A DNA stretch of 64,000 bases from CAVRQM01 sp963732775 (GTDB lineage Bacteria; Pseudomonadota; Alphaproteobacteria; Acetobacterales; Acetobacteraceae), in assembly GCA_963732775.1 (NCBI GenBank), contig CAVTAR010000001.1:1922001-1986000 (forward strand). The letters are read 5' to 3'. The position numbers and the translations under genes were made by a program. Below, piece by piece: positions 39,510 through 47,943 of the stretch. Below the pieces are notes generated by a model, which was not told the origin of the DNA, ran no database searches, and saw only the letters and a program-made list of their open reading frames with translations. Position 1 is the stretch's first letter, and each line of letters opens with the position of its first letter.

Positions 39510-39539
39510 GCTTAAGCGCGGTCGGGGCGGAGCTTAAGC
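39510..39539. promoter_or_regulatory. Paired GCTTAAGC palindromes upstream of the HNH-like gene
   Basis: Two perfect 8-bp palindromes GCTTAAGC at 39510-39517 and 39532-39539, start-to-start distance 22 bp (about two helical turns), inside otherwise G+C-rich sequence. They lie 71 bp before the ATG at 39610. The geometry suits a dimeric or cooperative repressor. No known regulator is assigned. Confidence 0.45.
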
Positions 39540-39609
39540 ATGTTCAACAGAGTTTGTCGCGTTCCCGGCTGTCGTTTCACTGCCCTGTCAATGTGACCTC
39601 ATCGCACCC

Positions 39610-40476
39610 ATGCCAAAAACTCCACCTCACCCCAAGGCTCCCCGGCGATGCGCGTTTTGCGACTACAGTGGGAGGTTGAGCAGGGAACATATTTGGCCGG
39701 CTTGGTTCCGCAAATTCGTCTCTCGAGGGACCAGCCCGGCTCCCAGAACAAACCACCAGTCGACCTGGAACTCTATGGAGCGTGACAACTTGGTCACCGC
39801 TGTATGGACGCGAGCCAAGTTAGCAAGACCAGGCGAACTCGCCGACCAGCGGCTAAGAATCGTCTGCAAGAAATGCAACGAGACTTGGATGAGTGGATTG
39901 CAAAATGCAGCAAAACCTATATTAGGGCGCCTCGCAGTGGGTGACTGGTCAGTTCCACTCGATGAGCCGATGCAGCTCTGCTTAGCATCCTGGGCCGTGA
40001 TGTTCACAATGACGTTAGAGTTTGCTGATGAACGTACCATAGCTATTTCTGAGGACGAGAGAGAAAGGTTCCGGTTGCGCACAGAGTTTCCGGCGAACTC
40101 TTATGTGCTTATAGGCCGCAACGACGGCAGTCCGGCAGATTTCTTCCACCGCGGGCTTAGCCTGTATTCAGCGGCAACGCCTCCAAGTGTCGCCCCTAGA
40201 TGCAACGTACAGGTGTCTACCTTCCTCTTTGGCTCTGTTGTTTTTCAGGTCTTCACCGGTCACGCCCCCGCAATCTGTTCCGCTGACTTTAGTGCTGATA
40301 TGGCGAAGTATGGCCCCAGCCTGGCCTTGCAACCTATTTGGCCTATCAGGCACCCCGTCGTCAGCCGGCCTGCTTACGCGGTTGCGAATTTCCTGACTGT
40401 CGCCACAAGCCTCAGCAACGAGTTGCTGCAAATCGACCCAAACTGGGTTGGCCGTGTCCCGCCTGCGCCGAGGTAA
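39610..40476 (+). CDS. HNH-like zinc-binding protein in a low-G+C island
   Basis: 288-residue protein, function unknown. The N-terminus has a CxxC-x(n)-EH motif, RCAFCDYSGRLSREHIWPAW, and a second CxxCN motif, RIVCKKCNETWMSGLQ, together resembling a treble-clef HNH nuclease-type zinc site. The rest (from about residue 105) is a helical/mixed domain without recognisable motifs. Similar 'EHIWP...CNxxWM' proteins occur sporadically in accessory regions of many bacteria. G+C is near 50% against ~70% around it, with codon use unlike its neighbours (tta, ata, aga used), indicating recent transfer. ATG 39610; no strong ribosome site. Confidence 0.65.
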   Translation: MPKTPPHPKAPRRCAFCDYSGRLSREHIWPAWFRKFVSRGTSPAPRTNHQSTWNSMERDNLVTAVWTRAKLARPGELADQRLRIVCKKCNETWMSGLQNAAKPILGRLAVGDWSVPLDEPMQLCLASWAVMFTMTLEFADERTIAISEDERERFRLRTEFPANSYVLIGRNDGSPADFFHRGLSLYSAATPPSVAPRCNVQVSTFLFGSVVFQVFTGHAPAICSADFSADMAKYGPSLALQPIWPIRHPVVSRPAYAVANFLTVATSLSNELLQIDPNWVGRVPPAPR

Positions 40477-40521
40477 GAGACGGACCATTTCAGGCTCAGG
40501 AACACTATATGTAATCATGCT

Positions 40522-40773
40522 CTGTCAACCCGGATAGCGCCCTCCACGATCGACGTCGACCGGGGCGACAAGCTGCGGTTCTACAAGTCGCTGCCGACGC
40601 TGCGGCACATCGCGCTGGTGTACCAGGACCAAGTGCGGGTCGAGCACTATCGGCGCACCGACCAGGGCTGGCAGGTCGAGAGCCTGACCCACGCCGACGA
40701 CGCGCTCTCGTTCGAGGCGGTGCGGTTCGCGCTCGCCCTGCGCCAGGTGTATTTCGGCGTGGAGTTCGACTGA
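40522..40773 (+). pseudogene. Uma2-family gene remnant, 3' part only
   Basis: An open frame without a start reads PSTIDVDRGDKLRFYKSLPT, then LRHIALVYQDQVRVEHYRRT and ALALRQVYFGVEFD before TGA at 40771. This is the C-terminal half of a Uma2 (DUF820) protein (compare SPGNETVDTGRKLVDYFRL in the intact gene at 22363). The N-terminal half is missing: homology begins abruptly at about 40534, a few tens of bases after the low-G+C gene ends. The insertion therefore appears to have removed the 5' part. High G+C returns exactly here. Confidence 0.8.
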
Positions 40774-40817
40774 AGCCTCTCCGCCGCGTTGCATCGCGAC
40801 GCACGGGAGAGCCAGCC

Positions 40818-42383
40818 ATGCCGCCACGCGAGGCCGACGTCGGGCCGGTCGACGAACTGCCGCCCACCGCCCCGCGCGAGGCCGAGTTCGACGGCACGAA
40901 AATCCTGCTGCTGCGCGACGGCGATGCCATCCGCGCCGTCGCCGCCACCTGCCCGCACGCCGGCGCGCCGCTCGCCCAAGGGGTACGGCACGGCCATCGC
41001 TTGGTCTGCCCGTGGCACAAGGCGACGTTCTGCATCCGCACCGGGGCGGTGTTGGAACCGCCCGCGCTCGACCCGCTCGAGCGTTTTCACGTCAGGATCG
41101 ACGCCGGCAAACTCCTCCTGAGCCGCCCCGAGACGGCCCCGGCCGCCGAACCCTCGCCGGACGCGCGCTGCTTCGTCATCGCCGGGGCCGGGGCCGCCGG
41201 GGCCGTCGCCGCACAGACCCTGCGCGAACGCGGCTTCGGCGGCCGGATCGTGATGCTCGACCGCGAGAACCGCGTCCCCTACGACCGCACCGTGCTCAGC
41301 AAATACGCGCTCTCCGGCGAGAAGGGGGCCGAGAAGACCCCGCTGCAGAGCCAGGCCTTCTACCGGGAGCACCGGATCGAGCGGTGCACGGCCGACATCG
41401 TGAGCCTCGATGCGCCAGCGCGCCGCATCACCTGTGCCGACGGCTCGACCTGGCCCTACGACGCGGCCCTGCTGGCGACCGGCGCCACCCCGCGCAAGCC
41501 GGACCTGCCGGGCGCCGACCTGTCCGGGGTGTTCCTGCTGCGCAGCCGCGCCGACGCCGAGGCCATCCTCGCGCGCGCCGAACGCAGCGAGCGGGCGGTG
41601 ATCCTGGGCGCCAGCTTCATCGGCATGGAGGTCGCCGCCAGCCTGCGCGAGCGCGGCCTCGAGGTGACGGTCGCCGGGCGCGAGGCGGTGCCGTTCGAGC
41701 GTCAGCTCGGCCCGCACATCGGCGGCGCGTTGCGGGCGCTGCACGAGCGCAAGGGGGTCCGCTTCGCCCTCGGGCGCGGCATCCGGGCACTGGTCGGCGA
41801 CGGCGAGGTCCGCGCGGTGCTGATGGAGGACGGCGAGGAGATCCCCGCCAGCCTGGTGGTGGTCGGCTTCGGCGTCCGGCCGGCGACCGGGTTCGCCCAC
41901 GGCCTGCCCGTCAGCGACGACGGCAGCCTCACGGTCGATTCGAACCTGCGCGTGGCGGATGGGCTCTACGCTGCCGGCGACATCGCCCGCTTCCCCGAGC
42001 GCGGCGACGGCGCGCCGATCCGGGTCGAGCACTGGCGCGTCGCCGAGCAGCACGGGCGGGTCGCGGCGCTGAACATGCTGGGGCAGCCCACGCGCTACGA
42101 GGCGGTGCCGGTATTCTGGACCATCCAGTACCTCAAGCGCGTGGACTACATCGGCCACGCGGCCGAGTGGGACGAGACCGTGCTGCACGGCGACCTGGGC
42201 CGCCCCGAGTTCCTGGCCTACTTCGTCAAAAACGGCACCGTCCGCGCCGCCGCCGCGATGGACCGCGACCAGGACAGCGCGGCCCTGGTCGAACTGCTCG
42301 CCCTGCGGCGCGACTGGACCGCCGCCACCCTCGGCGAGCACCCGGCGGCCGTGCTCGCCGCGATGGCGCCCAACCCCGGCTGA
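40818..42383 (+). CDS. Rieske-FAD/NAD(P) reductase fusion (AIFM3/ferredoxin-reductase-like)
   Basis: 521-residue fusion. Residues ~10-105 form a Rieske domain with ligands ATCPHAGAPLAQ (Cys, His) and LVCPWHKATFCIRTG (Cys, His). Residues ~115-430 are a pyridine-nucleotide-disulfide reductase: FAD site FVIAGAGAAGAVAAQTLRER, NAD site RAVILGASFIGMEVAASLRE, and DGLYAAGDIARFPE. A C-terminal reductase_C-like domain contains VFWTIQYLKRVDYIGHAAEW. The layout equals AIFM3-type and benzoate-type ferredoxin reductases with a built-in Rieske cluster. Partner unknown. Intact, ATG 40818. Confidence 0.85.
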   Translation: MPPREADVGPVDELPPTAPREAEFDGTKILLLRDGDAIRAVAATCPHAGAPLAQGVRHGHRLVCPWHKATFCIRTGAVLEPPALDPLERFHVRIDAGKLLLSRPETAPAAEPSPDARCFVIAGAGAAGAVAAQTLRERGFGGRIVMLDRENRVPYDRTVLSKYALSGEKGAEKTPLQSQAFYREHRIERCTADIVSLDAPARRITCADGSTWPYDAALLATGATPRKPDLPGADLSGVFLLRSRADAEAILARAERSERAVILGASFIGMEVAASLRERGLEVTVAGREAVPFERQLGPHIGGALRALHERKGVRFALGRGIRALVGDGEVRAVLMEDGEEIPASLVVVGFGVRPATGFAHGLPVSDDGSLTVDSNLRVADGLYAAGDIARFPERGDGAPIRVEHWRVAEQHGRVAALNMLGQPTRYEAVPVFWTIQYLKRVDYIGHAAEWDETVLHGDLGRPEFLAYFVKNGTVRAAAAMDRDQDSAALVELLALRRDWTAATLGEHPAAVLAAMAPNPG

Positions 42384-42399
42384 CCGTCCGGGCCGCGCG

Positions 42400-42765
42400 C
42401 TACCGCCCGCGTGCCTTGCGCTTGGCGTAGCGGGCGTCGCGCGCCGCCTTCTGGTCGGCGAGCTTCTGCGCCTCCCGCGCGGCCTCGAGCCGCGCCTCGG
42501 CCGCGAGCTGGCGCTGCCGCTCCTCCTCGGCGAGCTGGCGCAGCCGCTCCTCCTCGGCGAGGCGGCGCAGTTCGGCCTCCTTGGCCACCCGGCGCTCCGC
42601 CGCCCGCACCTCGCGAGCTTCGGCGATGGCCTGCATCTCGGCTTGGCGCGCCAGTACCGCCGGGTCGTCCGGCGCCGGTTTGGTGCGGAATTTCTCCAGC
42701 AAAGCCTTCTTCGCCGCCGCGGAGGATTCCCGCCGGTCGTCGAACGTACTGCCCTTCAAGGCCAT
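42400..42765 (-). CDS. DUF6481-family Lys/Glu/Arg-rich coiled-coil protein
   Basis: 121-residue, highly charged protein. MALKGSTFDDRRESSAAAKK then ALLEKFRTKPAPDDPAVLAR is the DUF6481 core; the rest is a continuous alpha-helix with repeated Glu-Glu-Arg-x-Arg-Gln-Leu blocks (LRRLAEEERLRQLAEEERQR) and a basic tail, DARYAKRKARGR. Function unknown. ATG 42765. Convergent with the reductase fusion, 16 bp apart. Confidence 0.8.
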   Translation of the reverse strand: MALKGSTFDDRRESSAAAKKALLEKFRTKPAPDDPAVLARQAEMQAIAEAREVRAAERRVAKEAELRRLAEEERLRQLAEEERQRQLAAEARLEAAREAQKLADQKAARDARYAKRKARGR

Positions 42766-42813
42766 GGTGTCTACTGCTCGTCCCTGATGTGATGATCGTC
42801 CATGAAGTCCCGC

Positions 42814-44457
42814 TCAGCCCGCCGCCGCCACCGCGCGGCCGGCGGACAGGCGATAGATGCGGTCGAGCCGCTCCACCCCGGTCAGCCGATGCACGATCAG
42901 CAGGATGGTCCGCCGGCCCGCGCCCGCCTGGTCTTCCACGTCGTTGAGCGTGAGGTGGAATGCCCGCTCGGTCTGCGAATCCAGCCCCGCGCACGGCTCG
43001 TCGAGCAGCAGGATCGGCGCCGGCGACAGCAGCGCCCGCGCCAGCGCCAGCCGCCGGCCCTGCCCGCCCGATACGCCCGCCCCGCCCTCGCCGAGCCAGG
43101 TGTCGAGCCCCTCAGGCAGACCGCGCACGAAGTCCGCGATGCGCGCCGCGTCGAGCGCCGCCCACAGCGCCGCCTCGTCCGCGCCGGGCCGTGCCAGCAG
43201 CATGTTGGCGCGGATGGTGTCCGCGAACAGGTGCGAGGCCTGGCCGAGCCAGGCGATCCGCGAGCGCACGTCGGCGGCCCGCAACTCGGCGAGGTCGGTG
43301 CCGCCCAGCAGCACGCGGCCCGACTGCGGTGCGGCCACCTTCAGCGCCAGCGCCGCGAGCGTCGACTTGCCGGCGCCGGACGGGCCGAGCAATGCCACCC
43401 GCGCGCCGGCCGGAATGTCCAGCGTCAGGCCGTCCAGCACCGGTCGATCGGCCGCCCAGGCGAACCGCACCGCCTCGAAGCGCAGCGCGGGCGAGGCCGG
43501 CAGCGGCGCGGGGCGGGGCGGGTCCGGCACGGCGGGCGGCGCCTCGGCCGCCTCCAGCACGCGGCGCGCGGCGGCGGCGGCGTGGCCGGCCAGCACGCCG
43601 GCGCGCGGCAGGGCGGCGGCGGCCTCGAACACGGCGACCACAACGAAGGCGGCGGCCGCGATGCGCGCCGGCGGGTGCCCAGCCGACAGCGCCAGCACGC
43701 ACAGCAGCGCCAGCGACCCGCACAGGCCGGCCAGCGCCCCGAACCGGGCACCCTCGCGCGCCAGGGTGCGGCCGGCACCCAGCATCGCGCCCTCGCGGGC
43801 CTGCACGGCGGCCAGCATCCGGCCCTCGGCGGCGAACGCCCGCACCTCGCGCAGCCCGCCCAGCGCGTCCAGCGCCGCCACCCGTAGTCCGGCGCGTGCC
43901 CGCGCGAACCTCCCGCCCCCGGCCCAAGCCGCGCGTGCGGCGAGCGGCGGCAGCACCAGCACGCAGCCGAGCGCCAGCGCCGCCACGGCGATGGTGGCAT
44001 GGGGACCGAGCGGCCAGACGACCCACAGCAGCGCCGGCAGCAGCAGCGTCAGGCACAGCCAGGGTACGATGATGCGCAGATAGAGCCCGTCCAGCGCCTC
44101 CACGTCACCGGCCAGGCGCGACAGCACGTCACCCGCGCGCGCCATGCCGAGCCCGCCGGCATTGCCGTACGCGAGGCCGCGGAAGAACCACACCCGCAGG
44201 TCGGCGAGTGCCCGGAAGGTCGCGTCATGCGTCACCAGCCGCTCGGCGTAGCGCAGCACGACGCGCAGCACGCCCAGGCCGCGCAGCCCGCCCGCGACCG
44301 CCAGCGGCAACGCCAGCACGGCGGCCGCCACCACCCTGCCCGACAGGCCGAGCAGGGCCACCGCACTGGCGAGCGAGGCCAGCGACACCAACAGGCCCAG
44401 CAGCAGCAACGGAAAACGCCGGCGCCAGAGCGCCAGGATGCGCAGCAGGTCGCTCAC
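42814..44457 (-). CDS. cydC: Thiol reductant ABC exporter subunit CydC
   Basis: 547-residue half-transporter that with CydD exports cysteine/glutathione (or acts on heme) for cytochrome bd assembly. Six TM helices in the first ~290 residues. The nucleotide-binding domain has Walker A LLGPSGAGKSTLAALALKVA, signature GAGVSGGQGRRLALARALLS, Walker B PILLLDEPCAGLDSQTERAF and H-loop LLIVHRLTGVERLDR. The ATG overlaps the cydD stop (ATGA). Intact. No cydAB is adjacent. Confidence 0.9.
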   Translation of the reverse strand: MSDLLRILALWRRRFPLLLLGLLVSLASLASAVALLGLSGRVVAAAVLALPLAVAGGLRGLGVLRVVLRYAERLVTHDATFRALADLRVWFFRGLAYGNAGGLGMARAGDVLSRLAGDVEALDGLYLRIIVPWLCLTLLLPALLWVVWPLGPHATIAVAALALGCVLVLPPLAARAAWAGGGRFARARAGLRVAALDALGGLREVRAFAAEGRMLAAVQAREGAMLGAGRTLAREGARFGALAGLCGSLALLCVLALSAGHPPARIAAAAFVVVAVFEAAAALPRAGVLAGHAAAAARRVLEAAEAPPAVPDPPRPAPLPASPALRFEAVRFAWAADRPVLDGLTLDIPAGARVALLGPSGAGKSTLAALALKVAAPQSGRVLLGGTDLAELRAADVRSRIAWLGQASHLFADTIRANMLLARPGADEAALWAALDAARIADFVRGLPEGLDTWLGEGGAGVSGGQGRRLALARALLSPAPILLLDEPCAGLDSQTERAFHLTLNDVEDQAGAGRRTILLIVHRLTGVERLDRIYRLSAGRAVAAAG

Positions 44458-46166
44458 GCAGCGCCTCGCACCCGGTCGCTGCCCACGACCCGCCCCTCGG
44501 CGAGGTCGAGCCGGCGGCCGGCGAACTCGTGCGCGGCGACCGAGTGACTGGCCAGGATGACGGTGCGGCCCAGTGCCAGCCGGCGCAGGCTCTCCAGCAG
44601 TTCCGCCTCCACCGCCGGGTCGAGATGCGCGGTCGGCTCGTCCAGCAGCAGCAGCGGGGCGTTGCGCAGGAAGGCCCGGGCGACGGCGACGCGCTGCGCC
44701 TGGCCGCCGGAGAGGCCGTAGCCGCCCTCGCCCACCGCGGTCGCGAGCCCCTGCGGCAGGTCGGCCAACACCCGGTCGAGCCGGGCCGCGCGCACCGCCT
44801 CGGCAACGTCGGCCGCACTTGCCTCGGGGCGGGCGAAACGCACGTTCTCCTCGATGGTGCCGGCGAACAGCACCGGGTCCTGGCCAATCCAGCCGACCAG
44901 GCGCGACAGCGCCTCCGGCGTGATGCTGGCCAGCTCCATGCCGTTCAGCGCGACGCGGCCGGTGTCGGGCCGCACGAAGCCGAGCAGGATCTCCAGCAGG
45001 CTCGACTTGCCCGAGCCGGACGGGCCCACCAGCACGAGCGTCTCGCCGGCGGCGAGGCGGAAGCTCACGCCGTCGAGCGCCACTGGGCGGGCGGGATCCC
45101 AGCGCAGCGACACGTCCTCGAACGCGACCGCGACCCCGCGCGCCGCAATGGTGCGCACGGCCTGCGCGGGCACCGGGTCCGGCGCGGGAGGCAGGGCCGC
45201 CAGCTCGTCGGCGGCTCCGGCGGCCTGGCTGCGGTCCTGGTAGGCGGCGGCGAAGGCGCGCAGCGGGGCGAAGAACTCAGCGGCCAGCAGCAGCACTGCC
45301 AGCGTGGTCGCCGCGCCGCGGGCGTGCGCGACAGCCAGCAGGCCGGCAGGAAGCAGGTTGGCGGGAAGCAGGCCGGCGCCGCGCAGCGCCAGCAGCACGA
45401 CGGCCGCCGCCGCCGCGAGGTCGAGCGCGACCGAGGACAGGAACGCCACCCGCAGCACCCGCATGGTCCGCCGCCGCAACTCGTCGGCGGCCAGGCCGAG
45501 CGCCGACGCCTCGGCCTCGGCCTGTCCGGCCATGACGATGGTGGCGATGCCGCGCACCCGGTCGAGGAACCGCGTCTGCAGCCGCTCCAGCGCGCGCAGC
45601 TGCCGGCGCGAGGCGGCAGCCGCCCCGATCCCGGCGAACGCCATCGCGAACGGCACCAGCAGGCCGGCCAGGCCGAGGATCAGCGCGGCGCCCGGGTCGA
45701 GCGCCAGCACGGCCACCAGCACCAGCGCCGGGGCGGCGATGGCCAGCACCGCGGCCGGCACGTAGCGGGCGAAGAAGCCGTCGAGCGCCTCGATCCGGTC
45801 CACCACGGTGGTGGCGAGCTCGCCGGAGTGGCGGCCGCGCAGCAGCGCCGGGCCGATGGCCAGCAGCCGCCCGAGCGCCTCGCTGCGCAGCCGGCGGCGG
45901 GCCGAGGCGCCGGCCTCGAACGCGGCCACATCGGCGCAATAGCCGGCCGCCGCGCGCACCAGCGCCAGCATCCCGAAGCCGGCGAGAGCCGGTGTGGCGG
46001 GTGCCGCGCCGCCGAGCAGCGCGGCCAGCGCCTGGCCCGCGATCACCGCCTGGCCGATCGCCGCCAGCGTCGCCAGCAGCGACCAGGCCAGCACGGGTGC
46101 GGCGGCACGGCGGCCGAGCCGGGTCTGCGCGCGCAGCCAGGCACGGGAGGGAGAGGGTGTACGCAT
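44454..46166 (-). CDS. cydD: Thiol reductant ABC exporter subunit CydD
   Basis: 570-residue half-transporter partnering CydC. TM region with LAWSLLATLAAIGQAVIAGQ and HSGELATTVVDRIEALDGFF; the nucleotide-binding domain has Walker A VLVGPSGSGKSSLLEILLGF, Q-loop VGWIGQDPVLFAGTIEENVR, signature GYGLSGGQAQRVAVARAFLR and Walker B LLLLDEPTAHLDP. ATG 46166 is chosen; an in-frame ATG at 46178 adds four residues. Upstream lie three 16-bp direct repeats shared with the divergent transporter gene. Confidence 0.9.
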   Translation of the reverse strand: MRTPSPSRAWLRAQTRLGRRAAAPVLAWSLLATLAAIGQAVIAGQALAALLGGAAPATPALAGFGMLALVRAAAGYCADVAAFEAGASARRRLRSEALGRLLAIGPALLRGRHSGELATTVVDRIEALDGFFARYVPAAVLAIAAPALVLVAVLALDPGAALILGLAGLLVPFAMAFAGIGAAAASRRQLRALERLQTRFLDRVRGIATIVMAGQAEAEASALGLAADELRRRTMRVLRVAFLSSVALDLAAAAAVVLLALRGAGLLPANLLPAGLLAVAHARGAATTLAVLLLAAEFFAPLRAFAAAYQDRSQAAGAADELAALPPAPDPVPAQAVRTIAARGVAVAFEDVSLRWDPARPVALDGVSFRLAAGETLVLVGPSGSGKSSLLEILLGFVRPDTGRVALNGMELASITPEALSRLVGWIGQDPVLFAGTIEENVRFARPEASAADVAEAVRAARLDRVLADLPQGLATAVGEGGYGLSGGQAQRVAVARAFLRNAPLLLLDEPTAHLDPAVEAELLESLRRLALGRTVILASHSVAAHEFAGRRLDLAEGRVVGSDRVRGAA

Positions 46167-46194
46167 CCGACCCCGCATGTAGCGCAGCCGGAGC

Positions 46195-46242
46195 CGATTG
46201 ACACTCCGCCCGATTGACACCGCGACCAATTGACACTCCGGC
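46195..46242. repeat. Three 16-bp direct repeats (TTGACAC iterons) between cydD and the CynX-type gene
   Basis: Three head-to-tail units: CGATTGACACTCCGCC, CGATTGACACCGCGAC, CAATTGACACTCCGGC (46195-46242). The core ATTGACAC is invariant and recurs every 16 bp. Each unit contains a perfect TTGACA -35-like hexamer on the + strand. They occupy most of the divergent intergenic region, 28 bp before cydD and 22 bp before the GTG of the transporter gene, so they may be operator sites or stacked promoter elements. Confidence 0.65.
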
Positions 46243-46264
46243 CGATCGTCGGCAATCGCGTCGC

Positions 46265-47533
46265 GTGTCGCGCCGCCACACCCTGTTGCGTGCCGGGCTG
46301 TTGCGTGCCGGGCTGCCAACCGGCACCGGCACCGGCACCGAGCCCGGCGCCCGGAGCGGCCGGGTGGCGGCGGCACTCGTGATCGCGCTGGTGGCGTTCA
46401 ACCTGCGCCCGGCGCTGACCTCGATCGGCCCGGTGCTGCCGGAGATCATGCACGACACCGGCCTCGCCGCCGCCGGCGCCAGCCTGCTCACCACGTTGCC
46501 GATCCTGTGCCTCGGCGTGTTCGGCGGCCTGGCCCCGACGCTCGCGCGCCGGCTCGGCATGGAGCGGGCGGTGGCGCTGCTGCTCGCGGTGCTGGCGGCG
46601 GGGCTGCTGCTGCGCGGCGTGGCGAGTGCCGCGGCGCTGTTCGCGGGCTCGCTGCTGGCAGGTGCCGCGATCGGCGCCGGCAACGTGCTGATGCCGGCGG
46701 TGCTGAAGCGACTGCCGTTTCCGCCGGCGCTGCTGACCGGCGTCTACACCACCGCGCTCTGCCTCGGCGCCGCCATCGCAGCCGGCGTCACCGTGCCGCT
46801 GACCCGTGCCGCAGGCGGCGCCTGGGGCGTGGCGCTTGCCGCCTGGGCGGCTCCGGCCGCAGTGGCGCTGCTCGTCACCGGCTGGGTCTGGCGCGGCGCG
46901 ATCGCCCGGGCGTCGCTCGCGCTCCCGACGCAGGCTGGCGACGCCGCGGTGCCACTGCTTGGCCAGCCGCTCGCCTGGCAGGTGACGGCGTTCATGGGGC
47001 TGCAGTCGATGCTGGCGTACGGTGCCTTCGGCTGGCTGGCACCGCTGCTGCGCTCGCGCGGCGACGACGCGCACACGGCCGGGCTCGTGGTCGCCGCGAG
47101 CATCGTCGCCCAGGTGGCGGCCTCGCTGCCCGCGCCGCTGCTCGCCGCCCGGCTGCGCGGCCAGGGCATGTTCGCCGCTTGCACCATCCTCGTGGTAGTC
47201 GCGAGCTTCCTCGGTCTGTCGCGTGCACCGCTCGGGTGGCAATGGGGCCTCGCGGTCACGCTCGGGCTCGGCATGGGGTCCGCGCTCGCGCTGGCGATCA
47301 CGCTGATCGTGCTGCGCAGCGCCGACGCGGCGGTCGCGGCACGGCTCTCGGGCATGGCGCAGGGCATCGGCTACACGCTGGCCTCGCTGGGGCCGCTCGG
47401 CATCGGCATGCTGCACGACCGCACGGGGGATTGGCGCGGCGCGGAGGCGGTGTTCCTGGTCGCCGGCATTCTGGCAGCCATCGCGGGCTGGCTCGCGGGG
47501 CGGCCCCGCCTGCTGCGCGCGCGGGCGCCATGA
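46265..47533 (+). CDS. CynX/NimT-family MFS transporter
   Basis: About 422-residue, 12-TM transporter. AAALVIALVAFNLRPALTSI, GPVLPEIMHDTGLAAAGASL and LTTLPILCLGVFGGLAPTLA match the CynX/NimT (cyanate, nitroimidazole) group. The start is uncertain: GTG 46265 is used; a TTG at 46214 lies inside the iterons. The N-terminal leader contains an exact 15-bp in-frame duplication (LRAGL twice, 46286-46315) and a GGCACC microsatellite, so translation may really begin later. Stop overlaps the crcB ATG. Substrate unknown. Confidence 0.82.
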   Translation: MSRRHTLLRAGLLRAGLPTGTGTGTEPGARSGRVAAALVIALVAFNLRPALTSIGPVLPEIMHDTGLAAAGASLLTTLPILCLGVFGGLAPTLARRLGMERAVALLLAVLAAGLLLRGVASAAALFAGSLLAGAAIGAGNVLMPAVLKRLPFPPALLTGVYTTALCLGAAIAAGVTVPLTRAAGGAWGVALAAWAAPAAVALLVTGWVWRGAIARASLALPTQAGDAAVPLLGQPLAWQVTAFMGLQSMLAYGAFGWLAPLLRSRGDDAHTAGLVVAASIVAQVAASLPAPLLAARLRGQGMFAACTILVVVASFLGLSRAPLGWQWGLAVTLGLGMGSALALAITLIVLRSADAAVAARLSGMAQGIGYTLASLGPLGIGMLHDRTGDWRGAEAVFLVAGILAAIAGWLAGRPRLLRARAP

Positions 47534-47919
47534 GGGCGAGCCTCGCGGTGGCGCTGGGGGGCGCGCTCGGCAGCCTCGCCCGCTACTGGAGCGGGCTGCT
47601 CGTCACCGCCTGGGTCGGGCCGACGTTCCCCTGGGCGACGCTGCTGATCAACGTCGTGGGCAGCATGGTGATCGGCGTGTTCGCCGGGCTGCCGGCGGGC
47701 GACCTCGCACGATTGTTCGTCATGGTGGGTCTCTGCGGCGGGTTCACCACCTTCTCGGCGTTCAGCCTGCAGACCCTGACGCTGTTCCGCGACGGCGACG
47801 CATGGGGCGGCGTCCTGAACGTCGCGCTGTCCGTCCTGCTGTGCCTGCTGGCGGTGGCCCTGGGTCTCGCGCTTGGCCAACGGCTGGGCGCAGGCGGGCT
47901 GGGCGCAAGCTGGCGTTAA
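47530..47919 (+). CDS. crcB: Fluoride channel CrcB/Fluc
   Basis: 129-residue, four-TM dual-topology fluoride channel. ALGGALGSLARYWSGLLVTA, FPWATLLINVVGSMVIGVFA and the signature MVGLCGGFTTFSAFSLQTLT (Phe and Thr residues of the fluoride pore) are intact. ATG 47530 overlaps the transporter stop (ATGA). No fluoride riboswitch is visible ahead of it, so expression follows the upstream gene. Confidence 0.92.
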   Translation: MRASLAVALGGALGSLARYWSGLLVTAWVGPTFPWATLLINVVGSMVIGVFAGLPAGDLARLFVMVGLCGGFTTFSAFSLQTLTLFRDGDAWGGVLNVALSVLLCLLAVALGLALGQRLGAGGLGASWR

Positions 47920-47943
47920 GCGCCGCGTGCCATCACCGCGGCG

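Noticed and set aside
39545..40526. Insertion sequence with terminal inverted repeats ACAGAG/CTCTGT
   Set aside because: Only six matching bases, no target-site duplication seen and no transposase; the motif is likely chance.
46286..46340. Exact 15-bp duplication and GGCACC microsatellite in the CynX-type gene as a functional element
   Set aside because: In-frame (LRAGL twice) in a probable untranslated or unconserved leader; ordinary slippage in G+C-rich DNA.
47400..47530. Fluoride riboswitch ahead of crcB
   Set aside because: crcB starts inside the stop codon of the transporter gene, and no fluoride-aptamer-like sequence is visible before either gene.
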